Part shown: positions 51,425 to 59,736 of the stretch, piece by piece
How positions within the stretch are numbered: the stretch's first letter is position 1
Layout of the letters: each line of letters opens with the position of its first letter
NCBI GenBank assembly: GCA_016793165.1
Contig: JAEULA010000089.1
Span: 124,001-188,000 of the forward strand
Direction: 5' to 3'
Source: Alphaproteobacteria bacterium
GTDB taxonomy: Bacteria; Pseudomonadota; Alphaproteobacteria; CACIAM-22H2
Length of the DNA stretch: 64,000 nucleotides
Notes under the pieces: generated by a model
The model's database searches: none
Told to the model about the DNA's origin: nothing
Seen by the model: only the letters and a program-made list of their open reading frames with translations
Position numbers and translations under genes: made by a program

Positions 51425-52927
51425 TCACAGATAGAAGTCGTCGTTCGAGAGCATGTAGGTGCCGGCGAGCTCGATCTGCAGATCGCCGATGCCGTCGCCG
51501 TTGATGTCGCCCTCGATGATCGTCCGCCCGTCGTTCTGGGTGAAGGTCAGCTGCCCGGGCGTGCCGTTCAGCACGCCGCCGAAGCCGGTGAAGTCGAAGG
51601 CCTGGTCGCCGTCGGTCGTCGGGTCGGCATCGATCAGCGAGAGGTCGATCACGTCGCCCTCGGCCTGCGAGAAGTCGGCGATCACGTCGCGCAGCCAGTC
51701 CGTGCCGCTGTCGTCGTTCGACTCGATCCGGAACACGTCGGCGCCGGCGCCGCCGGCCATGCGGTCGCGCGCCGCACCGCCGATCAGCACGTCGTCGCCC
51801 GCCCCGCCGGTGAGATAGTCGGTGCCGCCGCCGCCCCAGATCGTGTCGTTGCCGGCGCTGCCGTCGATGATATTGGTCGTGTCGGAGCCGTGCAGCCGGT
51901 CGTTGCCCTGCCCGCCGATGAGGTTCTCGATGCCGTTCAGCAGATCGAGCCCGGCGCCGCCGGTGTCCTGGTGGCTGGAGTCATTTCTCAGGTCGACCGC
52001 GACGTCGTCCAGGATGGCGAAATAACTCGCGGTGTCGCTGCCCTCCTCGCCGAAGAGCCCGTCGGTGCCGAGGCCGCCGACCAGGGTGTCGTTGCCGTCG
52101 CCACCGGCCAGCAGGTCGTCGCCCGCGCCGCCAGCGAGCACGTTGTCGAGCGTGTTGCCGACGAGGTAGTCGTCGCCGCTGCCGCCGACGACCTTCTCGA
52201 TCGACACGAGCGTGTCGCTGCCGGCGGCGCCGGTGTCCTGGGCGCCGTCGAGCGCCAGCGAGACCACCAGGTCGCCGGTGATCCCGTCGTAGCTGGCAGT
52301 GTCGAAGCCGGCGCCGCCGTCCATCAGGTCGTCGCCCGCGCCGCCGGCAAGCACGTCGTCGCCCGCGCCGCCGTCGAGGTTGTCGTTGCCCAGATAGCCG
52401 GCGAGAACATTCGCGCCTGCATCGCCGGTCAGCACGTCGTCGCCGGTGCCGCCCGTGACGTTCTCGATCGAGACCAGGTTGTCGACGCCTGCGCCGCCGG
52501 TGTCCTGAGGGCCGCTGACCGAAAGGTCGACCGTGACGCCGGCCGTGCTCGTGCGATAGCTCGCCATGTCGATGCCGGAGCCGCCGACCAGGTTGTCGTC
52601 GCCCGCGCCGCCGATCAGCGTGTCGTTCCCGACGGCGCCGATGAGGATGTCGTTGCCGTCGCCCCCGGAGATCGTGTCGCGCCCGAGCCCGCCGACCAGG
52701 ACGTCGTTGTCCTCCGTTCCGGTGATCTCCAGGCCGACCGACGTCGTCACGACCGTCGGCGAGGCGCCGTCGTCATCGTGGTCGTGACCGTGACCGTGAC
52801 CGTGGGAGTGCCAATGCCCGTGCCCGTGAGGGCCGTCGTGGCCGTGGCCGTGCGCGCGGTGATGATCATGATCGTCGTCGCGTCGTTCGCTCGATTGCGG
52901 GCGGCTCGTTGCGTCGTGTCGTGCCAT
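51425..52927 (-). CDS. RTX repeat protein with His-rich N-terminus
   Basis: A 500-residue protein. Residues about 19-53 are an extreme His/Asp/Gly segment (about 15 His, as in HGHGHWHSHGHGHGHDHD). The rest is calcium-binding nonapeptide repeats (GGxGxDxLx), arranged in three longer modules each carrying a beta segment like ASYRTSTAGVTVDLSVSGPQ and a QDTGGAG-D-L-IEN block. The end, from DVFRIES to NDDFYL, resembles the secretion signal region of T1SS substrates. No protease or lipase motif is seen. Export by a type I system is expected, but none is in the window. Ca2+ and possibly Zn2+ or Ni2+ binding are inferred. Confidence 0.85.
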   Translation of the reverse strand: MARHDATSRPQSSERRDDDHDHHRAHGHGHDGPHGHGHWHSHGHGHGHDHDDDGASPTVVTTSVGLEITGTEDNDVLVGGLGRDTISGGDGNDILIGAVGNDTLIGGAGDDNLVGGSGIDMASYRTSTAGVTVDLSVSGPQDTGGAGVDNLVSIENVTGGTGDDVLTGDAGANVLAGYLGNDNLDGGAGDDVLAGGAGDDLMDGGAGFDTASYDGITGDLVVSLALDGAQDTGAAGSDTLVSIEKVVGGSGDDYLVGNTLDNVLAGGAGDDLLAGGDGNDTLVGGLGTDGLFGEEGSDTASYFAILDDVAVDLRNDSSHQDTGGAGLDLLNGIENLIGGQGNDRLHGSDTTNIIDGSAGNDTIWGGGGTDYLTGGAGDDVLIGGAARDRMAGGAGADVFRIESNDDSGTDWLRDVIADFSQAEGDVIDLSLIDADPTTDGDQAFDFTGFGGVLNGTPGQLTFTQNDGRTIIEGDINGDGIGDLQIELAGTYMLSNDDFYL

Positions 52928-53096
52928 CGTTGCTTCCTCCTGACAGGAATGGATCCGATGGCGCGCATGCTGGCGTCCGCGGCCTTAATCGCGCGTAGAG
53001 GGTTCGTCCGCTTTTCGCGCGGTGCTCGCGGCGGCGTGGTCCGATTACGGAGCGAAATTGGATCGAAACTCGCCGCGCGCTGCGTCGAGCATGGTG

Positions 53097-53798
53097 CTAG
53101 CGCGCGGGATTCGAGATGAAGGCGTGCATGTGGAAGCGCGCCTGCGCCGGCTCGTAGCGATAGTCCGCGCCGACCGGGCAGGCGCGACGCGCCTGGCAGC
53201 CGTCGTCGCGGCACGCCGTGCCGACCATGGAACGCACATGGTTGACGCAGCGCGTCGCGTCGTAACCTTGATCGTCGAAGGCGCCGACCGGGCAGGCCTC
53301 GAGACAGGGACGGTCGCGGCACGTCGCGCAGGGACTTTCGCGCGGAGCCGCCGGCGGCAGCGCCAGCCGCTCGGCGAAGCCGAGGGCGCCGCGGTAGGCG
53401 TGCCACAGCCCGAACTCGGGATGGATGAGCAGCTTCAGCGGCGAGACGTGGACCGACTCGGCGCGTTGTGCCCAGCGCTGGAACGGCAGATAGGGCGGCC
53501 CGCCGAAGGGAAACAGCGGATATGCGCCGACGGCGTCGGCGATCTCGGCCACGACACGTCGAGTCCAGAGATCGAGCGGCGACGGCGTCGCGCGGCTCTC
53601 GGCGCTTGCGGCGAAACGCGCCCACATCGCGGGGCCGGCATTGCCGAGCATCAGGAGCGTGGCGACGCGACCGCCGTCCGGCAGCGACGGCACGCCGTCG
53701 CCGGGCCCGGGATGGAATCCCCCGCGCAACAACAGGCCCTGGGCGAACGCGCGCGCGGCCGCCGCCGCGATCGGGCTGTCCGCGTCGCTCGCGCGCAT
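53097..53798 (-). CDS. Two-cluster ferredoxin-like protein
   Basis: A 233-residue protein. The first 150 residues contain no recognised domain (SPLDLWTRRVVAEIADAVGA; YPLFPFGGPPYLPFQRWAQR), and the last third has eight Cys (157, 160, 165, 169, 184, 196, 201, 207). They are arranged as CATCRDRPCLEACP and a later CRDDGCQARRACP, suggesting two [4Fe-4S] clusters. The layout recalls the cluster region of epoxyqueuosine reductase-type proteins, but the N-terminal part does not show its cobalamin motifs. It starts 10 bases after the aldolase gene, so it is probably co-transcribed. Role unknown. Confidence 0.7.
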   Translation of the reverse strand: MRASDADSPIAAAAARAFAQGLLLRGGFHPGPGDGVPSLPDGGRVATLLMLGNAGPAMWARFAASAESRATPSPLDLWTRRVVAEIADAVGAYPLFPFGGPPYLPFQRWAQRAESVHVSPLKLLIHPEFGLWHAYRGALGFAERLALPPAAPRESPCATCRDRPCLEACPVGAFDDQGYDATRCVNHVRSMVGTACRDDGCQARRACPVGADYRYEPAQARFHMHAFISNPAR

Positions 53799-53808
53799 GC
53801 GGCGGCGT

Positions 53809-54666
53809 TCAGCGATAGTTGCCGGTGCGCTTCGCGCGCGCCGGTTTCGCCCGCCCGCGACGCGCACGGGCCGGCGCCTCGCCCGCGAGCAGCGCCTGCA
53901 TCGCGGCGCCGTTTTCGCTCCACCACTTGTGCAGGATGCCGACATCCCAGCCGATGCAGAAATGCCGCACGCCCATCTCGAGATAGCGGGCGGCCTGCGC
54001 CGGTTCGCCGATCTCGACGCGCGGGTGGAGGCCCTTGGCCAGCGCGGTCTCGATCGTCCGGCGCTCGGCGCGGCGGACGTCCGGATGCGTCCATTGCCCG
54101 GTGAGCCCGATGCTCATCGCATAGTCGGCGGGACCGAACTGGACCATGTCGAGGCCGGGCGTGGAGAGGATCGCGTCGAGGTCCTCCACGCATTCGCGCT
54201 TCTCCACCATGATCGCGACGACGATCTGGTCCAGCGCCTTGACGAAGGCGGGCTGGCCGGCCTCGCGCAGCGTGCCGACGTCGCGCCGCATCCCGACTCC
54301 GTGCAGCCCTCCGGCGCGCGGCTCCTCGGCGCGCACCGCGCGCACGCAGGCGACGGCGTCGGCGACCGTGCGCACGTCGGCGAACAGCACGCTCTGGAAG
54401 CCGGAGCCGATCGCGCGCATCGCCTGATGCATCCATTGCGACTGCTCGGTCTTGATCATGCCGCCGAGCCCGGCGAGCTCGAGGGCGCGGCCGAGATTGT
54501 CGAGGTCGTGCATGTCGAACGGGCCGTATTCCGCGGTGAACTCGACATAGTCGTAGCGCCCGGTCTGGCCGATCAGCTCGATCAGCGTCGGCCAGGTCGA
54601 CAGCACATGCGTGCCGAGCGTCGGCTTGCCGGCGGCGAGGCGTTGGCGGAGACGGTTGGGGCGCAT
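53809..54666 (-). CDS. HpcH/HpaI aldolase family protein
   Basis: A 285-residue class II pyruvate-type aldolase fold protein. Landmarks are LRQRLAAGKPTLGTHVLSTW at the start, YVEFTAEYGPFDMHDLDN (metal-site region), VVAIMVEKRECVEDLDAILS, and MVQFGPADYAMSIGLTGQWT. Family members cleave 4-hydroxy-2-oxo acids or 2-keto-3-deoxy sugar acids to pyruvate and an aldehyde. The C-terminal 30 residues are Arg/Ala-rich and look like a basic tail. No pathway partners are adjacent except a ferredoxin-like gene. The enolase-superfamily enzymes elsewhere in the window could feed such an aldolase. Confidence 0.85.
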   Translation of the reverse strand: MRPNRLRQRLAAGKPTLGTHVLSTWPTLIELIGQTGRYDYVEFTAEYGPFDMHDLDNLGRALELAGLGGMIKTEQSQWMHQAMRAIGSGFQSVLFADVRTVADAVACVRAVRAEEPRAGGLHGVGMRRDVGTLREAGQPAFVKALDQIVVAIMVEKRECVEDLDAILSTPGLDMVQFGPADYAMSIGLTGQWTHPDVRRAERRTIETALAKGLHPRVEIGEPAQAARYLEMGVRHFCIGWDVGILHKWWSENGAAMQALLAGEAPARARRGRAKPARAKRTGNYR

Positions 54667-54857
54667 CTGCGGGTTCCCGGGTTCGAGGGCGACGGAGTGC
54701 TCAGACTACACCGGGGCCGTCGCGCCGGCGGCCGGACTTGCCGCCGCGGCATCGACGCGCGGCCGCGAGCGATCGGTTGATTCGCGGTCGGCGATCGGTA
54801 AGTTTCGCCTCGCGGACAACGACGGCAGGCGCCGCGTCGCGTGGCGGCGGTAGAACG

Positions 54858-55418
54858 ATGAAGCGAGATTGGTGGTCGGGGGCGCTCGCGCTGGCGGCGT
54901 CGACGGTGCTGGCGGGCTGCGTGACCTTGACGTCGCCGGGTTCCGCGCCGTCGGCCCCGGCGGCATCCGACTCCGCTTCGTCCTTCCCTGCGCCGGCAGC
55001 CGGCGGGGTGGCGACCGCGATCTCGGCGCCCGCCGCCGCGGGGCCGATCGCGCATGCCGGCAGCGAGGATCCCGACCCGCGCTATCGCAGCGTGCTGCTC
55101 AATTTCACCGGCGGCGAGCGCGTTCAGCTGCATTACCGGCTGTTCGAGAAGGCGGGGCGCGCCGCGATGTGCGGCTACCTGACGTCCGACGGCGGGGCGC
55201 GCGACCGCGAAGTCGCGGGCCGCTGGCTCCAGGGCGCGACGGTGCTGCTGGGCGATCAGAGCTTCGGCGACAGCAGTTTCCTGAAGCTGCACGGCGCGCA
55301 GGAGGCCGCGGCGCGGCGCCCGGGCGCGCAATGCGCGGCGTCGACCCTGGCCTGGCGACCGCAGTTCGCCGGCGCGCCGGTCGCTTTCCGCAACGGCGTC
55401 GCGCGTCGTGCCTTCTGA
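54858..55418 (+). CDS. Small lipoprotein of unknown function
   Basis: A 186-residue protein with a clear lipobox STVLAGC (Cys21). A low-complexity Ser/Ala/Pro spacer (about 28-75) is followed by a globular domain beginning YRSVLLNFTGGERVQLHYRL, with two Cys (AMCGYL, AQCAAST) that may pair. I do not recognise the family. The ATG at 54858 follows GGCGGTAGAACG, a weak ribosome binding site. Its stop codon lies inside a 74-base tandem duplication (55398-55545), so the C-terminal six or so residues (GVARRAF) belong to the repeat unit. Confidence 0.65.
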   Translation: MKRDWWSGALALAASTVLAGCVTLTSPGSAPSAPAASDSASSFPAPAAGGVATAISAPAAAGPIAHAGSEDPDPRYRSVLLNFTGGERVQLHYRLFEKAGRAAMCGYLTSDGGARDREVAGRWLQGATVLLGDQSFGDSSFLKLHGAQEAAARRPGAQCAASTLAWRPQFAGAPVAFRNGVARRAF

Positions 55419-55545
55419 GCCGGGGCGGCGAAGCACGCGCCATCGAGAGCGGGCATCGCGCCGGTGACGATGTCGCGCGTCGCGGCTTCTGAGCCGGGGC
55501 GGCGAAGCCCACGCCGTCGAGAGCGGGCGTCGGGCCGGTGACGAT
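55398..55545. repeat. 74-bp tandem duplication spanning a stop codon
   Basis: Two imperfect head-to-tail copies (55398-55471 and 55472-55545) share a near-identical core, including GTCGCGCGTCG, TTCTGAGCCGGGGCGGCGAA and GCCGGTGACGATG. The first copy contains the end and stop of the lipoprotein gene, the second lies in the noncoding gap before 55615. No longer array or mobile-element end is seen. Confidence 0.85.
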
Positions 55546-55614
55546 GTTGTCGCCGCCGCCGGGGCTCGCGCCTATGGTCCCCGGCATCGACATCCCGAGA
55601 CGGATTCCACGCGC

Positions 55615-56721
55615 ATGACCAAGTCCCCCCCGCACGCGACCCGCCTGGCGCAGATCGTGCTGCCCGCCGCCGCGCTCGACGAGACGCTGGCGTTCTTCAC
55701 GTCGCGGCTCGGTTTCCGCGTCGCGGCGATCTTTCCGGCGGACTCGCCCGCGACGGTCGTGCTCGCGGGCCACGGGCTGGCGATACGGCTCGAACGCCGC
55801 GGGCAGGGCGCCCCCGGCGTCATCCGCCTGCCCTGCGCCGATCCCGCCGCGATCGGATCCGGCACGACCACGTTGTACGCGCCCAACGGCACGCGCATCG
55901 ACCTCGTGCCGCTGGAGACGCCCGTGGCGATCCCGCCGCTCGACGCGCGCGTGGTCGTGAGCCGCGCCGAAGGCGGCGCCGAGTGGGGCACCGGTCGCGC
56001 GGGCATGCGCTATCGCGACCTCATTCCTGGTCGTCTCGGCGGCCGGTTCATCGCCTCGCACATCGCGATTCCGGGAGGCGGGCCGGTTCCCGACTACGTG
56101 CACTTCCACAAGGTCCGCTTCCAGATGATCTATTGCCGGAAGGGCTGGGTGCGCGTGGTCTACGAGGACCAGGGGCCGCCCTTCGTGATGAATGCGGGCG
56201 ACTGCGTCCTGCAGCCGCCGGAGATCCGCCATCGCGTGCTCGAGAGCTCGCCCGGCCTCGAGGTGATCGAGGTCGGCTGCCCGGCGCTGCACGAGACCCT
56301 CGCCGATCCCGACATGACGTTGCCGAACGGCGTCGTCGATCCGTCGCGCGATTTCGGCGGCCAGCGCTTCGTGCGCCACGAAGTCGCGAAGGCGACGTGG
56401 CGGCCGTGGCGCTGGGCCGGCTTCGACTGCCGCGACATCGGCATGACCGCCGCGACGGACGGTCTCGCCGGCGTCCACGTCGTGCGGCCGGCCGGCGCCG
56501 CGGAAGTTCCGCGCTGGCGCCACGACGGCGAGTTCTTCTTCATGGTCGTGCTCGAGGGTGGCACGACGCTGCAGGTCGACGGCGCGGCGGAGTCCCGCCT
56601 CGCGCCCGGCGATTCCTTCACCGTGCCCGCCGGTACCGTTCACGCATTGCGCGACTGCACGCGCGACCTCGAGCTGCTCGAGGTCACGCTCCCCGCCGGC
56701 ATTGGCGCGGCGCGCGCCTGA
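55615..56721 (+). CDS. VOC-bicupin fusion protein
   Basis: A 368-residue three-domain protein. Residues about 1-105 form a glyoxalase/VOC-like module (RLAQIVLPAAALDETLAFFT; TTTLYAPNGTRIDLVPLETP). Residues about 150-225 form a first cupin (YVHFHKVRFQMIYCRKGWVR; NAGDCVLQPPEIRHRVLESS). Residues about 295-360 form a second cupin (FFFMVVLEGGTTLQVDGAAE; PGDSFTVPAGTVHALRDC). The two His of HFHK and the later His of RHRV could bind metal in cupin one. Such architectures suggest a dioxygenase or sugar-isomerase role, but none is demonstrated. No leader is present. Confidence 0.75.
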   Translation: MTKSPPHATRLAQIVLPAAALDETLAFFTSRLGFRVAAIFPADSPATVVLAGHGLAIRLERRGQGAPGVIRLPCADPAAIGSGTTTLYAPNGTRIDLVPLETPVAIPPLDARVVVSRAEGGAEWGTGRAGMRYRDLIPGRLGGRFIASHIAIPGGGPVPDYVHFHKVRFQMIYCRKGWVRVVYEDQGPPFVMNAGDCVLQPPEIRHRVLESSPGLEVIEVGCPALHETLADPDMTLPNGVVDPSRDFGGQRFVRHEVAKATWRPWRWAGFDCRDIGMTAATDGLAGVHVVRPAGAAEVPRWRHDGEFFFMVVLEGGTTLQVDGAAESRLAPGDSFTVPAGTVHALRDCTRDLELLEVTLPAGIGAARA

Positions 56722-56748
56722 GGACGCGCGTCGCCGCCGCCTTGACCG

Positions 56749-57855
56749 TCAGCCGTTGCCGACCCGCAGGTGCAGGGGATCCGCATTGCGGTCGATCACC
56801 TGCTCCGTCGAGCCGACGATCAGCGGGTCAGGCGCGCCGACCACGCTCAGGTCCTTGTTGGGGTAGGGCAGGCGCGACAGGAAATGCAGCATGCAGTTCA
56901 GGCGTGCACGCTTCTTGTCGTTGGCCTTGATGATGGTCCAGGGCGCGTCGGCGGTGTCGGTGTAGAAGAACATCGACTCCTTCGCCTGGGTGTACTGGTC
57001 CCACTTGTCGATCGACTGCAGGTCGATGGGCGACAGCTTCCAGAACTTGAGCGGGTCGTCCTTGCGCGCCTGGAAGCGCCGGCGCTGCTCGTCGCGCGAC
57101 ACCGAGAACCAGTACTTGAACAGCCGGATGCCGCTGCGCACGAGCATCCGCTCGAGCTCCGGGCACTGGCGCATGAACTCGAGATATTCGCTCGGCGTGC
57201 AGAAGCCCATCACCCGCTCGACGCCGGCACGGTTGTACCAGGAGCGGTCGAACATCACGATTTCGCCCGCCGTCGGCAGCTGCTCGATGTAGCGCTGGAA
57301 GTACCACTGGCCGCGCTCCTGGTCGGTCGGCTTCTCGAGCGCGATCACGCGCGCGCCGCGCGGATTGAGGTGCTCCATGAAGCGCTTGATCGTGCCGCCC
57401 TTGCCGGCCGCGTCGCGGCCCTCGAACAGGATCACGATCTTCTGCCCGCTCTCCTTGACCCAGGCCTGGACCTTCAGGAGCTCGACCTGCAGCTGCGCCT
57501 TCTGCGCCTCGTAGGGCTGCGCGCGGATGCGGTGCTCGTAGGGATAGGCGTCGCTCTGGAAGTTGCTGCGCAGCTGCTGCGGGTCGCGCCGTATCGCGTC
57601 GACGCGCGGATCGGCCTGCGCCTCGGCCAGGCCGGCAGGGGTCCAGCGCTTGCGCATCCTCGGCTTGGTACTGCGACGCGGTACGTCGTCGTCCTCGCCG
57701 ATGCGCAGCGACATGATCGCGGCCGGCGGCGGCGCATCGGTCGCAGCGACGGGCGTCGTGCCCTGCGGCGGCGCGGCACCGTTGGTGGCGCGGACGTGCT
57801 TCGGCGCCTTCGCCCTCCGCGGTCCTGCACCCGCGCGCGTCGTTGCGACAGCCAT
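56749..57855 (-). CDS. ppk2: Polyphosphate kinase 2
   Basis: A 368-residue PPK2. An N-terminal low-complexity region rich in Ala/Pro/Thr (about 1-65) precedes the P-loop kinase domain, with Walker A EGRDAAGKGGTIKRF at 145-159 and the Walker B/lid block FDRSWYNRAGVERVMGF at 202-218. The following DDPLKFWKLSPIDLQSIDKW is typical of class I/III PPK2. It transfers phosphate between polyphosphate and nucleoside diphosphates (or monophosphates). The long N-extension is unusual. It is convergent with the VOC-bicupin gene and divergent from the TPR gene. Confidence 0.95.
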   Translation of the reverse strand: MAVATTRAGAGPRRAKAPKHVRATNGAAPPQGTTPVAATDAPPPAAIMSLRIGEDDDVPRRSTKPRMRKRWTPAGLAEAQADPRVDAIRRDPQQLRSNFQSDAYPYEHRIRAQPYEAQKAQLQVELLKVQAWVKESGQKIVILFEGRDAAGKGGTIKRFMEHLNPRGARVIALEKPTDQERGQWYFQRYIEQLPTAGEIVMFDRSWYNRAGVERVMGFCTPSEYLEFMRQCPELERMLVRSGIRLFKYWFSVSRDEQRRRFQARKDDPLKFWKLSPIDLQSIDKWDQYTQAKESMFFYTDTADAPWTIIKANDKKRARLNCMLHFLSRLPYPNKDLSVVGAPDPLIVGSTEQVIDRNADPLHLRVGNG

Positions 57856-58028
57856 GATCTCTCCCGGTTTGTGACCGTTCGACTACATCGAGAGGCTGCC
57901 GGCGCCAGCAAGGAACGATTTGTCGCAGCCCGACCAGTGCGGGCCGCGGTCTTCGGGATCGGCGTTCGGCTGCCCCGGCGCGCGGAAGCCGAGTAGTCTG
58001 ATCGGCAATCGGAACCTCGGGGGGCGGG

Positions 58029-59336
58029 ATGCAGACGGATCGGTATGGGCTTGCGCTGTCGACGCGCTCGTCCGAGGCGGCGGCGGCGTACCGCGCGGGG
58101 ATCGACCTGATGCTTTCGGCCTGGCCCGGCGCAGCCGCACGTCTGGATGAGGCCATCGCGGCGGATCCCGAGTTCGCGCTTGCGCATGTCGCGAGGGCGC
58201 GCGTCCACCAGGGCGCGGCTCAGCCCGAGGCGGCCCGCGCGGCCGCGGCGCGGGCGCGCGCGGTGGCCGCCGGGGCGACGGGGCGCGAGCGCGGCCACAT
58301 CGAGGTCATCGCGCGCGCCGTCGACGGCGACGCCGCCGGGGCGCTCGCGGCGGCGCTCGAGCATCTCGACGCGCATCCGCGCGATGCGCTCGTCTTCACC
58401 CTGCCGATGGGCGCCTTCGGCCTGCTCGCCTTCTCCGGCCGTGCCGACCACGATGCCGCGCGCGTCGCGCTGTGCGAGAAGCACGCCCGGCACTACGGCG
58501 ACGACTGGTGGTTCCTCGCCACGCTCGGCTGGTCGCATGCCGAGGCCGGCAGTCCCGGCGCCGGCCGGCAGCTTGTCGAGCGTTCGCTGGAGCGCCGCGG
58601 CGCGAACGCGAATGCCGCGCATGCGCTGTCGCATGCCTTGATCGAGCTCGGCGACGCCGCGGCCGGCATCGCGGCGCTCGACCTCTGGCTGCCCGGCTAC
58701 GATCGCAACGGTGCCCTTCACGGGCATCTCTCGTGGCATCGCGCGCTGCTCGCGCTCGATGCCGGCGACATGGCGACCGCGTCGGCGATCTATCGCGATA
58801 CGCTGGCGCCGGCGGCCGCGACGAGCCCGCCGCTCAACGTCTTCACCGACGCGGCGGCGCTTCTCTGGCGGATGATGCTGCTCGATGCGACGCCCGCGCC
58901 CGAGACGTGGCGCGAGGTCGCCGTTTATGGCGAGGCGCGGTTCCCGGCGGCCGGCGTCCATTTCGCCGATCTCCATCACGCCCTGGCGGCCGGCGCCCTC
59001 CACGATGCGCCGGCGATGGCACGACGACTCGAGGCGATCGAGGCGATGCGCGCCGCGGGCAAGCTGCCGCCCGGCGCAGTCCTGCCTGCACTCTATCGCG
59101 GGCTGGCCGCCTTTGCGGCGGGCGACATGGCGGCCGCGATCGCGATCCTCGAACCGCAGCTGCCGGACGTCGTGCGCGTCGGCGGCAGCCATGCGCAGCG
59201 CGAGCTGATCGAGGACACGCTCATCGTCGCCTGCCTGCGCGCGGGACAGCGCGATCGCGCGCGCAGCCTGCTGGGCGCCCGCCTGGCGCGACGGCCGGCG
59301 GGGCGCGATGCGATGTGGATGGGAAGGACCGCCTGA
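58029..59336 (+). CDS. TPR protein, TTC38-like
   Basis: A 435-residue all-helical protein of the tetratricopeptide TTC38 type. It starts with a family block DRYGLALSTRSSEAAAAYRA, contains TPR-like units such as ARLDEAIAADPEFALAHVAR and AARVALCEKHARHYGDDWWF, and has the characteristic central AAHALSHALIELGDAAAGIA and GHLSWHRALLALDAGDMATA, in which the His residues are conserved in TTC38 proteins. No signal peptide is present. It is probably a scaffold; its partner is unknown. It is convergent with a small helical protein gene. Confidence 0.8.
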   Translation: MQTDRYGLALSTRSSEAAAAYRAGIDLMLSAWPGAAARLDEAIAADPEFALAHVARARVHQGAAQPEAARAAAARARAVAAGATGRERGHIEVIARAVDGDAAGALAAALEHLDAHPRDALVFTLPMGAFGLLAFSGRADHDAARVALCEKHARHYGDDWWFLATLGWSHAEAGSPGAGRQLVERSLERRGANANAAHALSHALIELGDAAAGIAALDLWLPGYDRNGALHGHLSWHRALLALDAGDMATASAIYRDTLAPAAATSPPLNVFTDAAALLWRMMLLDATPAPETWREVAVYGEARFPAAGVHFADLHHALAAGALHDAPAMARRLEAIEAMRAAGKLPPGAVLPALYRGLAAFAAGDMAAAIAILEPQLPDVVRVGGSHAQRELIEDTLIVACLRAGQRDRARSLLGARLARRPAGRDAMWMGRTA

Positions 59337-59360
59337 GCGGCCGGCCGCGTGGGGCCGCTC
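59335..59360. terminator. Bidirectional hairpin overlapping two stops
   Basis: A perfect 8-bp stem (GAGCGGCC/GGCCGCTC) with a 10-base loop overlaps the stops of the convergent TPR and small helical genes. There is no T-run; it could act in both directions. Confidence 0.4.
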
Positions 59361-59649
59361 AACGCAACCGTGCGACGATGCTCGACGCCGTCTCGGCGGC
59401 TTTCTTCAGGGCGCTCGACTGGCGCGTGGCCAGGGCGTTGAGGCGCGTGAGCGCCGCCTGCAGGCGCATCGAGTCCGCCGCGCTGACGTCCTTGAGGGAA
59501 TCGATGTGCTTGCGGACCTCTCCGGAGAGGGCGACGGCGGCGCGCTGGGGGGCGTCGTTGGCGCGCAGCAGGCGGTCGACGGACTCGATGTGGCGGCGCA
59601 GCGTGGCAAGCGTCGTCGGTCGGAGGGCGCTCGCCCGTCGGTTGACCAT
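59359..59649 (-). CDS. Small helical protein of unknown function
   Basis: A 96-residue protein predicted to be almost fully helical (LRRHIESVDRLLRANDAPQR; RKHIDSLKDVSAADSMRLQA; LNALATRQSSALKKAAETAS), without Cys or leader. It may form a helical bundle or coiled coil. The ATG at 59649 follows GAGGAG, whereas the in-frame ATG at 59706 adds a poorly conserved Arg-rich stretch. No homologue is recognised. It is divergent from the secreted protein at 59737, 87 bases apart. Confidence 0.6.
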   Translation of the reverse strand: MVNRRASALRPTTLATLRRHIESVDRLLRANDAPQRAAVALSGEVRKHIDSLKDVSAADSMRLQAALTRLNALATRQSSALKKAAETASSIVARLR

Positions 59650-59736
59650 GTCTGCTCCTCGTCGGTGGTGGCGCCGTCGCCGGCGTTCTGGTCTCATCGA
59701 AAGCACGCCAGCGAGCGTTACTCAACGGGAGTCGAC

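Noticed and set aside
51700..52700. Regular repeats resembling a CRISPR array
   Set aside because: The periodic DNA encodes the GGxGxD nonapeptides of the RTX protein; there are no uniform repeats with unique spacers.
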